A stretch of 64,000 bases of DNA, taken from an uncultured Alteromonadaceae bacterium (GTDB lineage: Bacteria > Pseudomonadota > Gammaproteobacteria > Enterobacterales > Alteromonadaceae). Below the pieces are notes generated by a model. The model was not told the origin of the DNA, made no database searches, and saw nothing but the letters and a program-made list of their open reading frames with translations. Below, piece after piece: positions 9,666-19,236 of the stretch. The stretch lies in NCBI GenBank assembly GCA_947494925.1, contig CANLWS010000013.1, forward strand, positions 62,001 through 126,000, read 5' to 3'. The translations under genes were made by a program, and so were the position numbers. Each line of letters starts with the position of its first letter. Position 1 is the first letter of the stretch.

Positions 9666-11957
9666 GTGATTGACAAAAATAAGTCCCGCATAAGTATTAA
9701 TGTTACTGAACCAAAAGATTGGGCGGCAGGCGTACCCGCAGTGATGTCGGCTTATAAGAATGTAAGCGCAAAAATAGGCCCAATCAAAGGTAGTAAATTG
9801 CTGGGACAGCTAAATCAGATTGAAGGGTTTGACTGTCCTGGTTGTGCCTGGCCCGACCCTCTCAATAAGCGCTCGACTTTTGAATTCTGTGAAAATGGTG
9901 CCAAGGCTGTTGCGGATGAAGCCACCCTGAAACGCGCCCAATCAACGTTTTTTAAAAAACACAGCATCAAAGCATTGCGTGAGAAAAGTGATCGTTGGTT
10001 GAATGACCAGGGAAGGTTGGTGGAACCGCTGATACTTAACCAAGATCAGGATCATTACCGGCCCATTAGCTGGGATATGGCGTTTCAATTGATAGCAGAT
10101 CAATTAAATGTGCTTACATCTGCCAATCAGGCGGCATTTTATACTTCTGGCAGAACCAGTAATGAGGCCGCCTTTTTGTACCAGTTGTTTGTCCGCCAGT
10201 TCGGTACCAACAATTTACCTGATTGTTCGAACATGTGTCATGAATCCAGTGGTGTCGGGCTCACAGATACAATAGGCATCGGTAAAGGTAGTGTCACGCT
10301 GGACGATTTGGAGCAGGCCGAAGCAATCTTTATCTTTGGTCAAAACCCAGGTTCTAACCATCCAAGGATGTTGTCCAGTTTACAGATTGCCAAACGCCAG
10401 GGCGCTAAAATTGTGGCAGTGAATCCGCTGGATGAAACCGGACTAAAACGGTTTAAGAACCCTCAGGAAGTGGAAGGTGTGATCGGCAGTGGGACTGCCT
10501 TAAGAGATCTGCACCTACCTATTAAAATTAATGGTGATGTAGCCCTATTGAAAGGATTGTGTAAAGTCTTGATTGAACGGGATGAAAATGGCGAGTCAAT
10601 TCTCGACCATGCTTTCATCAAAGACTACTGCCAGGGTTTTGAGGTCTTTAAACAGGATATTTCCGAGCTTTCCTGGCACGATATTGAAAGCCATTCAGGA
10701 ATAACTAAGGCACAGATTGAACAGGCTGCAGACTATGCTTGCCAATCGAATAAAACCATAGTGTGTTGGGCAATGGGCATGACACAGCATAAAAATGCCG
10801 TTGCTAATGTGCACATGATGACCAATTTCCTGATGTTGCAAGGCAACTTGGGTAAACCAGGTGCCGGTGTCTGCCCGGTCAGAGGCCACAGCAATGTGCA
10901 GGGCGACCGCACTATGGGTATCTGGGAAAAGCCCAGCCAGTCGTTTCTCAATGCCTTGCAGAGTGAGTTTGGTTTTACGCCTCCTCAGGATCATGGAACC
11001 GATACCATTGAGAGTATTGAGAAAATGCACAGTGGCGAAATCAAAGTACTGTTTGCTTTGGGAGGTAACTTCTTTCGTGCCACACCCGATCACGATTTAA
11101 CGGCAGAAGCCTTATCAAAGTGCGATTTGACAGTGCAGGTCTCCACTAAGTTGAATCGCTCCCATTTATATACCGGTAGAACAGCCTTGATTCTGCCTGC
11201 GCTTGGACGAACTGAAATAGACAGGCAAAGTAGCGGTATTCAGACGGTGACAGTGGAAAATTCCATGGGCATTATTCAGACCTCTCATGGCAAAATTCCC
11301 CCTGCATCCAGCCAGTTAAAAAGTGAAGTTGCTATTGTCGCTGAACTAGCGAATAAAACCTTATCTGGGAGCCAGGTAGACTGGTTGGCACTATCATCAG
11401 ATTATCGTTTGATCCGTGAACATATAAGCAATGTTATACCCGGATTTGAAGACTTCAATGAACGAATGGACAACTTGGGCGAGTTCGTTTTGCCCAATCC
11501 CGTGAGGGACGAAAGACTATTTAACACTACAACCCAAAAAGCTAATTTTATCGTCAACGCAATAGAGCCAGTGACTGTGCCAGAAGGTTGCCTGTTGATG
11601 ATGACCATCCGCAGCCACGATCAATTTAATACAACTGTGTATACCGACAACGATCGATATCGTGGCATTCAAGGCAGCAGACGAGTGGTTTTTGTTAACC
11701 CTGATGATATGGTTGCTTTGGGACTGGAGCAGGAGCAATGGGTTGATATTCACAGCCATTGGCCTGATGAAACGCAGAAGCTCCGGATTGCGGAAGGTTT
11801 TCAAGTCGTGAGTTATCAAATTCCTAGGGGATGCGCAGCAGCTTATTACCCGGAAACCAACAATCTTATTCCATTATCCAGTGTGGCTAAAAGAAGCAAT
11901 ACACCCGCTTATAAGTCGGTTGTGATCAGTTTGAATGCGCACACTGATATAGTCTGA
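9666..11957 (+). CDS. FdhF/YdeP-family molybdopterin oxidoreductase
   Basis: A 763-residue protein of the YdeP branch of formate dehydrogenase H-like enzymes, starting at GTG. The N-terminus has the family cysteines in FDCPGCAWPD (57, 60) and Cys75 (FEFCENGAK), likely iron-sulfur ligands. NLPDCSNMCHESSG places Cys191 where formate dehydrogenase H has selenocysteine; there is no internal TGA. The bis-MGD-binding region (FGQNPGSNHPR, NPLDETG) and C-terminal domain (NTTVYTDNDRYRG) are complete. No Tat signal, so cytoplasmic. YdeP-type proteins are linked to acid resistance in enterics but their reaction is unsettled. fdhD just upstream implies it needs a sulfurated cofactor. Confidence 0.92.
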   Translation: MIDKNKSRISINVTEPKDWAAGVPAVMSAYKNVSAKIGPIKGSKLLGQLNQIEGFDCPGCAWPDPLNKRSTFEFCENGAKAVADEATLKRAQSTFFKKHSIKALREKSDRWLNDQGRLVEPLILNQDQDHYRPISWDMAFQLIADQLNVLTSANQAAFYTSGRTSNEAAFLYQLFVRQFGTNNLPDCSNMCHESSGVGLTDTIGIGKGSVTLDDLEQAEAIFIFGQNPGSNHPRMLSSLQIAKRQGAKIVAVNPLDETGLKRFKNPQEVEGVIGSGTALRDLHLPIKINGDVALLKGLCKVLIERDENGESILDHAFIKDYCQGFEVFKQDISELSWHDIESHSGITKAQIEQAADYACQSNKTIVCWAMGMTQHKNAVANVHMMTNFLMLQGNLGKPGAGVCPVRGHSNVQGDRTMGIWEKPSQSFLNALQSEFGFTPPQDHGTDTIESIEKMHSGEIKVLFALGGNFFRATPDHDLTAEALSKCDLTVQVSTKLNRSHLYTGRTALILPALGRTEIDRQSSGIQTVTVENSMGIIQTSHGKIPPASSQLKSEVAIVAELANKTLSGSQVDWLALSSDYRLIREHISNVIPGFEDFNERMDNLGEFVLPNPVRDERLFNTTTQKANFIVNAIEPVTVPEGCLLMMTIRSHDQFNTTVYTDNDRYRGIQGSRRVVFVNPDDMVALGLEQEQWVDIHSHWPDETQKLRIAEGFQVVSYQIPRGCAAAYYPETNNLIPLSSVAKRSNTPAYKSVVISLNAHTDIV

Positions 11958-11968
11958 GAAATCAAGAT

Positions 11969-13303
11969 ATGGCTAACCAAACTGATTATTCACCTCAGGA
12001 TCTGGTCAAAATTAGCACGCCAGATTGGGTCAGAGATGCGGTTATTTATCAGCTCAATACCCGGCAATTCACTGCCGAAGGCACCTTCAACGCGGCCCGG
12101 AAGCATTTGCCAAGACTAAAATCTTTGGGGGTCGATGTCTTGTGGCTAATGCCGATCAACAGTATTGGCGAGAAAAATCGAAAAGGGTCACTGGGCAGCC
12201 CTTATGCAGTAAAAGACTACTTCGCTGTGAATCCTGAATTTGGCACGCTGGAAGATCTAAAAGTATTTGTTTCTGAATCTCACAATATGGGGGTGCGGGT
12301 TATCATTGACTGGGTTGCCAATCACAGTGCGTGGGACAATGTGCTGGTGGAAAAGCACCCTGAATGGTATGCCAGGGATCATCATGGTCAATTCAGGCCC
12401 ACTCCCTGGTGGGATTGGGACGATATTATTGATTTTGATTATCGCCATAAGCCTCTTCGTGAATACATGGCAAATGCTATGGTGTACTGGGTAAAAGAGG
12501 TGGATATTGACGGATTTCGTTGTGATGTGGCTGGGTTTGTTCCTAATGATTTCTGGGCCAATGTGAGGGCCGAGTTAGAAAGTATTAAACCTGTTCTGAT
12601 GTTAGCAGAGTGGGAATCTCGGGATTTGCACTTTGATTCGTTTGATATGACCTATGCCTGGAGTTGGAACGAAACCATGCATAAGATTGCCATGGGTAAG
12701 GAATCTATCGATCGCCTCAGACGGTATTACTCCTGGAATGAAAAATCTTTTCCCAAACAGGCACTTCGCATGACCTTTGTCAGCAATCATGATAAAAATG
12801 CCTGGGATGGTACCCAGTTCGAGCAGTTTGGAGATGCATTGGAAGCTGCGATTGTTTTATCCGTTTTAGGTGAAGGGATCCCACTTATTTATAATGGCCA
12901 GGAAGCTGGAAACACTAAGCGACTCGCCTTTTTTGAACGGGACCCAATTGATTGGCGAGCTCATGCTATCGGAGATTTTTATCATTCACTTATTCAGATA
13001 AAAAAAGCACATTCGTGTTTGCACAATGGACAATGGGGCGCGAGCATGATCCCCATTTCAAATAACAAATCAGCGCAGGTATTCAGCTTTGTCCGCCAGG
13101 ATAAGAACAGCAAAGTATTTGTGGTGCTGAATTTTTCTGCGAATGCGTGTTATGTGAGATTCAGTGACACTATTCTCAGTGGTTGTTATGCAGATTTGGC
13201 AGGCACATCAGAAACATTTTCTGCGCCCTTTACACTAAATATGCCGCCTTGGGGATATCGGGTTTTTATAGAAAACGGAGGAGCAGCATCGGATGAAAGC
13301 TGA
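11969..13303 (+). CDS. Cytoplasmic GH13 alpha-amylase family glycoside hydrolase
   Basis: A 444-residue GH13 barrel without signal peptide. All catalytic regions are intact: DWVANH (114-119), GFRCD with nucleophile Asp186, LAEWE with acid Glu214, and SNHD with Asp275. The PWWDWDD segment (147-152) occurs in GH13 enzymes that act on short maltooligosaccharides or transfer glucosyl units, and a beta-sandwich C-terminal domain follows. Starts 11 bases after the molybdoenzyme stop and overlaps the next gene by 11 bases, so it is translated within the same operon. Specificity cannot be read. Its pairing with a formate dehydrogenase-like enzyme is unusual. Confidence 0.92.
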   Translation: MANQTDYSPQDLVKISTPDWVRDAVIYQLNTRQFTAEGTFNAARKHLPRLKSLGVDVLWLMPINSIGEKNRKGSLGSPYAVKDYFAVNPEFGTLEDLKVFVSESHNMGVRVIIDWVANHSAWDNVLVEKHPEWYARDHHGQFRPTPWWDWDDIIDFDYRHKPLREYMANAMVYWVKEVDIDGFRCDVAGFVPNDFWANVRAELESIKPVLMLAEWESRDLHFDSFDMTYAWSWNETMHKIAMGKESIDRLRRYYSWNEKSFPKQALRMTFVSNHDKNAWDGTQFEQFGDALEAAIVLSVLGEGIPLIYNGQEAGNTKRLAFFERDPIDWRAHAIGDFYHSLIQIKKAHSCLHNGQWGASMIPISNNKSAQVFSFVRQDKNSKVFVVLNFSANACYVRFSDTILSGCYADLAGTSETFSAPFTLNMPPWGYRVFIENGGAASDES

Positions 13304-14237
13304 AAAGCGCGGCGTCATTCTCGATTTGGATACCTTTAAAGCTGACGAACTGAATTTAGACGCGCTGTTATCCTTACCTGTTGACTGGCAAGTCTATGGA
13401 ATGACAACACCAGCGGAGCTTGAACAGCGTATTCATGGCTGCGAAGTGATACTAACCAATAAAGTGGTGCTGAATCGATCGTCGATAAAAGGAGCATCCT
13501 GCTTGGAATACATAGGCGTGCTGGCCACAGGCGTGAATAATATCGATATTCAAACTGCTGCGAGTTCAGGTATAACCTATACCAACGTGGCTGGCTACGG
13601 CACACCAAGTGTGGTGCAGCATACGTTGATGTTGATGCTGAACCTGGCTACTAACTTTATAGGTTATCAGAAAAGCGTTGGTCAAGGTGGATGGCAGGCA
13701 GCTGATACTTTTTGTCTGTTGGACAAGCCCATCAATGAGTTGGCTGACAAACACCTGCTGATTTTAGGCCATGGTGAATTAGGTAAGGCAGTGGAAAAAC
13801 TGGCCCTGGCCTTTGGCATGCGAGTGACTGTTGCCACAAGGCCAGGTAGGAAACCTACTGCGCTGAGGCCCGCTTTTGACGAGGTGTTGGCAGAAGCTGA
13901 TTTTGTTAGTTTGCATTGTCTGTTGTCGGGAGAAACAGAGGGACTGATTAATGAGCAGCGATTGGCAGCGATGAAACCCACCTCTTTTTTAGTTAATACC
14001 GCCAGAGGTGCGCTGGTGGATGAATCGGCTTTGTTAGATGCTTTGCAACGAGGCGAAATAGCAGGTGCAGCCATCGATGTCATGGTCACGGAACCACCTT
14101 CAAAGGACAATGAACTATTGGCCGCTAAGTTACCCAATCTGATCGTAACACCGCACAACGCATGGGCCAGCATCGAGTCTCGCCAACGACTATTGAATAT
14201 TGCTGCACGAAATCTGAAAAACTGGTTGGAAGGTTAG
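13293..14237 (+). CDS. D-2-hydroxyacid dehydrogenase, glycerate dehydrogenase-like
   Basis: A 314-residue NAD-dependent D-2-hydroxyacid dehydrogenase. The dinucleotide fold is GHGELG (159-164); catalytic residues are Arg238 (NTARGAL), Glu267 (VTEPP) and His288 (PHNAW). Spacing and the phrases LTNKVVL and VTPHNAWAS resemble glycerate/hydroxypyruvate reductases (HprA type) more than lactate or phosphoglycerate dehydrogenases. It starts inside the end of the amylase gene, with GGAGGAG eight or so bases ahead of its ATG, so the two are translationally coupled. It may reduce hydroxypyruvate or glyoxylate, connecting C1/C2 metabolism with the formate dehydrogenase-like gene; that link is inference. 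Confidence 0.9.
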   Translation: MKAEKRGVILDLDTFKADELNLDALLSLPVDWQVYGMTTPAELEQRIHGCEVILTNKVVLNRSSIKGASCLEYIGVLATGVNNIDIQTAASSGITYTNVAGYGTPSVVQHTLMLMLNLATNFIGYQKSVGQGGWQAADTFCLLDKPINELADKHLLILGHGELGKAVEKLALAFGMRVTVATRPGRKPTALRPAFDEVLAEADFVSLHCLLSGETEGLINEQRLAAMKPTSFLVNTARGALVDESALLDALQRGEIAGAAIDVMVTEPPSKDNELLAAKLPNLIVTPHNAWASIESRQRLLNIAARNLKNWLEG

Positions 14238-14258
14238 TAACCCTAGGTTAAGTAGATG

Positions 14259-14323
14259 CCCCATCGTTTTGCCGCGACAGGCAGATACATCTGTTTGTGA
14301 CTTTAGGCAGTTTAGAGATGGGG
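14259..14323. other. Long-range inverted repeat with inner hairpin between convergent genes
   Basis: CCCCATC at 14259-14265 is complementary to GATGGGG at 14317-14323, and the 51-base interval holds a second small hairpin (CAGAT / ATCTG at 14282-14293). It sits between the convergent hydroxyacid dehydrogenase and antiporter genes, so it may end transcription or fold as a 3' UTR structure; there is no U-run. Confidence 0.35.
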
Positions 14324-14344
14324 TGAGTTGAGCAGAAGGGATTT

Positions 14345-15607
14345 TCAATATGCAATTAAACTCCCCAGCCACAGCACCAGAAAATAGCCTAAGGTATAGG
14401 CAAGCAGGACTAAAAAACTGTATTTTGCATATCTGGCAAAGCTCAGCCCCGGTACTTTACTCATTGCTACAATGCCTGCTGCCGAACCGATGACCAGCAA
14501 GGAACCTCCGACTCCTACTGCGTAGGTAAGTCCCAACCACGAGGTTAGATTCATTTCAATTCCGGTTTTCAATAGTGCTGCTGTCAACGGAACATTGTCT
14601 ACTGCCGCTGAGGTGATCCCCATCAGGTAATTAGCAAAAACTGGCGGCATAAATTGGTACAAGCTGACTAGAAAGTCTAAAGCATGGATGTGTTGGAGCA
14701 TGCCCACCAGCAGAAGAATACCTAAGAAGAAAAGCAAGGTATCAAACTCGATATAGCGGATGTATTCCAATATCGGGTCCTGATCATTATCTTCACTAAA
14801 GAGTCTGGCCACTATGAACATAACGGATAGTCCGCTTAGAAAACTCAATACAGGCGGGATATCAAACAACACGTTTGCTGCAATGGTAAAAATAATTGTG
14901 ATTAAAAATATGGTTGCGATCGCGTAGTCTAATTTTCGAATAGGCCTAGCCTGTTTCTTAATCCGCACTCTACCGTTCATCCCGATGCTTAAGAGTAAGG
15001 TTAGTGTGATCACCGCAATAAATGCTGGTAGGGAAAGCCAGAATAAATTGAGAATGCTGACTTTACCTGCCAAAAATATCATTAGCGTCGTCACATCGCC
15101 GGTTATCAGGGAAACACCACCAGAATTGACCGAGAACACGACTAGAACGGCGAACCGCATGATTTTATTCGCAGGTAAACCCAGAGATAAAATAAGCGCA
15201 ATAGAAACCAGGGTTGCAGTAATGTTGTCTGCCAGGGACGAAAACAAAAAACTGAAAATTGCGGTAAAAAACAGTAGCCTCCTTTCGCTGATCGTTTCGG
15301 GCATAACGCGATGCAGCAAGCTCTCTATCAAGCCTTTCTTGTTGAGATAAGCGACAAAGGTCATAGCCGCTACCAGAAATAGCCAGAGTGTTGATATCTC
15401 TGTCAGGTTTTCTCTCAGGCTGTGATTAATCTCCGCCCGGTAGTCGGGGTTTTCAGGGAAGATAAAAAGTAGCAACCAGGAAAAAGTACCAAACAGAAGT
15501 GTTGTTTTGGCTTTGTCGATATGAATCACTTCTTCCAATACGACGCCCAATAAGGCGAGAACAGCCAGAGCGATAAGAATAGTTTCGAGAGACACGGCTA
15601 GGACCAC
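14345..15607 (-). CDS. NhaD-type sodium:proton antiporter
   Basis: A 420-residue polytopic protein of the ion transporter superfamily with about twelve membrane helices. The motif FSSLADNITATLV and the later TSAAVDNVPLTAAL are the paired half-site signatures of NhaD antiporters, where the acidic residue in each discontinuous helix takes part in cation binding. NhaD expels sodium or lithium in exchange for protons and is common in marine and alkaliphilic bacteria. The N-terminus begins directly with a membrane helix. It lies downstream of the Mrp-like operon on the same strand, separated by 150 AT-rich bases, and may have its own promoter there. Confidence 0.88.
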   Translation of the reverse strand: MVLAVSLETILIALAVLALLGVVLEEVIHIDKAKTTLLFGTFSWLLLFIFPENPDYRAEINHSLRENLTEISTLWLFLVAAMTFVAYLNKKGLIESLLHRVMPETISERRLLFFTAIFSFLFSSLADNITATLVSIALILSLGLPANKIMRFAVLVVFSVNSGGVSLITGDVTTLMIFLAGKVSILNLFWLSLPAFIAVITLTLLLSIGMNGRVRIKKQARPIRKLDYAIATIFLITIIFTIAANVLFDIPPVLSFLSGLSVMFIVARLFSEDNDQDPILEYIRYIEFDTLLFFLGILLLVGMLQHIHALDFLVSLYQFMPPVFANYLMGITSAAVDNVPLTAALLKTGIEMNLTSWLGLTYAVGVGGSLLVIGSAAGIVAMSKVPGLSFARYAKYSFLVLLAYTLGYFLVLWLGSLIAY

Positions 15608-15757
15608 AGAGAAAATTTTGGCGCAGATTCTAGCGGTTCTCTAGCATTTTTCAATAATATAAATAGATATAAATCCAAATATATACATTATTAAAGGAGC
15701 TATGGATTTGACTCACCTATTTTAATCTATCGATGCGTTCCAATTAGCGCTGTGTTA

Positions 15758-17437
15758 TCAAATACTTTTACCTAAATATGTGACTAGTAGCAATATTGCC
15801 AGAACACCTGCCATACGTTTGGTAAGGTTTGCCGCAGAGTAGGTTGACGATTCCTTGATGACAGGAAGGTTGCTTACTACAGTAACGAAACCCGCTTGAA
15901 CAGCACCATTGGTTCGGCTTGCCAATTGTCTCACCTTGAAGGCCGTCTGAGGCAATAACTTGCGGTAAAACCACTCCATATCCAGATTCACTGAACGCAG
16001 TTCTGGCGGATACAACCCTTTCTTGTTGAGCCAAACAAATGCCAATGCAGAAAAGAATAATAGTTGTAACTGGGTCAAAGTATGGGTTATGTCGTAAGGT
16101 ACATAGCTGTTTTCCCAAGGCAAGAGCGAATACATCAGGTCAGGGTAACTACCTATGAAAATACAAAGAACAGATGCTATAAACATAGCAGCCAGCATAT
16201 TTGTGGGCGCTTCTTTTGGCCGTAATCCTGAATCGTGGGCAAAAAAGGCGAAGAAAGGTATTTTGATCCCGGCATGATGGAATACACCAGCGGATGCAAA
16301 TAGCAGCATCAACCACAAATAATCATGACCAGCTTCAATCATGGCTGCCATCACCATACTTTTGCTTACAAAGCCACTAAATAATGGAAATGCTGATATA
16401 GATGCAGCGCCCACTATGCAGAACACTGTTGTTTTTGGCATGGTTTTATAAAGGCCGCCAAGGTTTGAACCATTTACGTGCCCGACTCGATGCAGTACTG
16501 CGCCCATGGTCATAAACAACAAGCCTTTAAATATGACATCATTGAAAGCATGCGCTACCGCACCGTTTAGTGCTAGTGCCGTACCGATACCAATTCCGCA
16601 AACCATGAAGCCAAGTTGGTTGATCAGGCTATAAGCCAGCACCTTGCGTAGATCGTTTTCAATTACAGCATAAAAGATAGGGAAGCAGGTCATTGCTGCA
16701 CCTATGTAAACAAGTAACTCTGTCCCCGGAAACATTCTGGCCAGGGCAAAAATGGCTATCTTAGTGGTAAATGCTGACAGGAACACTGTGCCGGTAGGAG
16801 TCGCCTCGGGGTAGGCATCCGTAAGCCAGGTGTGAAGGAATGGGAAACCACATTTAATTCCCAGAGCAATGAATATTAACCAGGAAGCTGTGCTTTCAAG
16901 GCCAATATATTCAAATGCCAGCGAACCGGTCTGATGATAGTGCGCCAAAGTGCCAGCCAGCAGTAAAACCCCGGACAACACCTGAAAAATAAGATAACGC
17001 ATGCCGGCCTTGGTGGCTTTTTCTGTTCGTCTGGCCCAGATCAGCCATACCGATGTCAGTGCTAGCAACTCCCAGAAGATGAACAGCGTCAGTAAATCAC
17101 CTGCAAAGGCAGCGCCTAAAGCACTTCCTGCGTAGAGCATGCCTGCCACTTGTTGCAATTTGTCTTTCACATGCAGTGAATAGGTCAGGGCAATCAATGC
17201 CGCAATATGAAACAAATACCCAAACATCAGGCTTAAGCGATCAACTTTCATAAGTTGCAGCTCAAACTCCATGACTGAATAGGTGATCCAGCTACCTTCC
17301 TGACCGGTAAAGAACAAATTCAATCCGCCCCAGATAGGCACAAGAAGCATAGCGTAACGGGATTTTGATGGCAGTATGGTTACCAGAAAAGCAGCAATAA
17401 AAAACGGAATGAAAGGAGGTAATTGAGCAATCCACAT
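15758..17437 (-). CDS. Third MrpD-like antiporter subunit (NuoL/M/N family)
   Basis: A 559-residue proton-translocating subunit of the complex I / Mrp antiporter family with about 14 membrane helices. Key acidic and basic positions are visible: FWELLALTSVW (the glutamate of helix 5), LGIKCGFPFLHTWL (helix 7 lysine) and IENDLRKVLAYS. It is longer at the C-terminus than the two other MrpD-like proteins, ending with an extra amphipathic stretch and one last helix. As the last gene of the operon it is separated by two bases from the 100-residue membrane protein before it. The exact contribution to ion coupling is unknown. Confidence 0.9.
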   Translation of the reverse strand: MWIAQLPPFIPFFIAAFLVTILPSKSRYAMLLVPIWGGLNLFFTGQEGSWITYSVMEFELQLMKVDRLSLMFGYLFHIAALIALTYSLHVKDKLQQVAGMLYAGSALGAAFAGDLLTLFIFWELLALTSVWLIWARRTEKATKAGMRYLIFQVLSGVLLLAGTLAHYHQTGSLAFEYIGLESTASWLIFIALGIKCGFPFLHTWLTDAYPEATPTGTVFLSAFTTKIAIFALARMFPGTELLVYIGAAMTCFPIFYAVIENDLRKVLAYSLINQLGFMVCGIGIGTALALNGAVAHAFNDVIFKGLLFMTMGAVLHRVGHVNGSNLGGLYKTMPKTTVFCIVGAASISAFPLFSGFVSKSMVMAAMIEAGHDYLWLMLLFASAGVFHHAGIKIPFFAFFAHDSGLRPKEAPTNMLAAMFIASVLCIFIGSYPDLMYSLLPWENSYVPYDITHTLTQLQLLFFSALAFVWLNKKGLYPPELRSVNLDMEWFYRKLLPQTAFKVRQLASRTNGAVQAGFVTVVSNLPVIKESSTYSAANLTKRMAGVLAILLLVTYLGKSI

Positions 17438-17439
17438 AT

Positions 17440-17742
17440 CTAAGCTTTCCCGTCTTCCGATTCTTCAGGATCATAATAGGTTTCATCTCGCATCAATACC
17501 TTACGCATTAATTTAGCGAGGACAACTAACACTACACAGGCTACAAACCCGTATATGGCATAGAAAGCCGGAATTTCTTCGAAGCTCACATAAATATGTC
17601 GATGCACTACAAAGTCGAAAACAACCAAGAGTGCACAAATCACATAAAATACTTTCAAAATGATATCGACATTTCTGGGCTTATCGAAAAATGTATTCTC
17701 GTCAGGTGTTTGGTCGGCAACAGGTTTATTTTCAGACATCAA
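17440..17742 (-). CDS. Small two-helix membrane protein in the Mrp-like operon
   Basis: A 100-residue protein with a hydrophilic N-terminus (FFDKPRNVDIILKVFY), two membrane helices (about 30-47 and 58-78) and an acidic C-terminal tail ending in DPEESEDGKA. It is not one of the seven classical Mrp subunits and I know no assigned function. Its position between two MrpD-like genes, with 2 and 12 base gaps, argues that it is a structural or assembly component of the same membrane complex. Confidence 0.8.
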   Translation of the reverse strand: MMSENKPVADQTPDENTFFDKPRNVDIILKVFYVICALLVVFDFVVHRHIYVSFEEIPAFYAIYGFVACVVLVVLAKLMRKVLMRDETYYDPEESEDGKA

Positions 17743-17754
17743 ATTTCTCCATCC

Positions 17755-19236
17755 TTACTGCCCGCTGCTTACGGCTTGTTGAGCCATACTGAAAAACGGT
17801 TCTGGGCTAAAGAACAAATAGATACAAATAAGCGCGGGAACGGCTAATCCAATCAAACAAGGCAGTGGGGCTTCTTTAATTGTTTTGTCACTGCCTTCCG
17901 GCAATTTCCCGAAAAATGCTTTCATGGGGATCGCACCCAGATAGGCAATGTTAAGTAGTGAGCTAATCATCAAGGTACCAAGTAATGCCCAGCGGGTGAA
18001 CTCGGGACCCGAAAATTCCAGGGTTCCCAATGCCAGATACCATTTACTCCACATACCACCAAAAGGTGGCAGCCCGATAATACTCAATGTGCCGATGAGA
18101 AATATGGCAAAAGTGAAGGGCATTTTTCGACCCAATCCACTTAACTCGCTGACCTTTGTTTTGTGGGCTGTTACCAATATGGCGCCAGCGGCAAAAAACA
18201 AACTAATTTTGGCAAATGCGTGCATCACAATATGCATGGATGCGCCCAGTAATCCCAGCGAGTTGGCAAGCAGTGCACCCAGCACAATGTAACTCAACTG
18301 ACTAATGGTAGAGTAGGCCAGTCTTTCTTTAATATTATCTTTTGTCATGGCGATAAAAGACGCCAGTAATATTGTCAGCATCGGGAACCAGATAAGCCAG
18401 TGATTGGCACCAGACTCTTGCAAAAAGTCAGGTCCAAATATGAACAATGTGACTTTAATAATGGCGAAGACGCCCGCTTTAACTACTGCAACAGCATGCA
18501 ACAAGGCGCTGACGGGGGTAGGTGCTACCATCGCAGCAGGAAGCCATTTATGCATTGGCATAACAGCGGCTTTACCAATGCCGAAAACAAACAAAGCGTA
18601 TACCGGCAAGGCAAGATGCTCAGGAAGCTTGCCACTTAAAACACCACCTTGCGCGAAAGTGAGATCACCGGCGTAGAACCACACAAGTAACACACCAAAC
18701 AGGAACAACCCGATTGAGGAACCCATTAGGATGCCGAGGTAAACCCGACCACTCTTTTTCGCCTTCTCCGTGCCTGCGTGTGTCACCAAAGGGTAAGTTG
18801 ATAATGTCAGGACTTCATAAAACAAAAACAGAGTCAGTAAATTATTTGAGAAACAAATGGCCATCACTGCTGAAATTGCCACAGCAAACAAGGCGAAAAA
18901 TCGGGTTTGATGTTTCTCATGATGCGCCCGCATATAACCGATGGCGTATATTGAAGTGACTATCCACAAGCTGCTTGCCACCAGAGCAAACAACATACCC
19001 AGTTGCTCTAGAGCAAATGATATGGTCAAACCTGCAAATGGCTCAGCTACTACAAAGGCCTCTGTCTGACCATCCTGCAAACGATTGTACAAGGCTATTA
19101 CCACAACCAATAAAGACGTCGAAGTGAGCAATGTAAATACTTCTCTGACATTAGGCATGCTATCAAGCCGACTAATGATCAACGCACCTACCAAAGGCAA
19201 TAAGAGTGCGAATATTATCAGGCTGCTGGTTTCCAT
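17755..19236 (-). CDS. Second MrpD-like antiporter subunit
   Basis: A 493-residue member of the NuoL/M/N antiporter-like family with about 14 membrane helices. Helix 5 has FLFYEVLTLSTYP with the conserved glutamate, helix 7 region GIGKAAVMPMHKWLPAAM gives conserved lysine and histidine, and VVKAGVFAIIK and TKDNIKERLAYSTISQLSYI follow. These residues form the proton half-channel in this family. Its ATG start codon follows directly after the end of the preceding mrpD-like gene (shared base at 19236), showing translational coupling. Confidence 0.92.
   Translation of the reverse strand: METSSLIIFALLLPLVGALIISRLDSMPNVREVFTLLTSTSLLVVVIALYNRLQDGQTEAFVVAEPFAGLTISFALEQLGMLFALVASSLWIVTSIYAIGYMRAHHEKHQTRFFALFAVAISAVMAICFSNNLLTLFLFYEVLTLSTYPLVTHAGTEKAKKSGRVYLGILMGSSIGLFLFGVLLVWFYAGDLTFAQGGVLSGKLPEHLALPVYALFVFGIGKAAVMPMHKWLPAAMVAPTPVSALLHAVAVVKAGVFAIIKVTLFIFGPDFLQESGANHWLIWFPMLTILLASFIAMTKDNIKERLAYSTISQLSYIVLGALLANSLGLLGASMHIVMHAFAKISLFFAAGAILVTAHKTKVSELSGLGRKMPFTFAIFLIGTLSIIGLPPFGGMWSKWYLALGTLEFSGPEFTRWALLGTLMISSLLNIAYLGAIPMKAFFGKLPEGSDKTIKEAPLPCLIGLAVPALICIYLFFSPEPFFSMAQQAVSSGQ

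Noticed and set aside
10230-10250. Possible selenocysteine codon in the formate dehydrogenase-like gene
   Set aside because: The matching position is a TGT cysteine codon (Cys191) and the frame contains no internal TGA.
13682-14173. 163-codon antisense frame over the glycerate dehydrogenase-like gene
   Set aside because: Sense strand has all catalytic residues; the antisense product is Ser/Ala/Pro-rich with no family features.
15608-15757. Short plus-strand frame behind AAAGGAGCTATGG near 15700
   Set aside because: The good ribosome site is followed by only eight or so codons before a stop; probably chance in AT-rich sequence.
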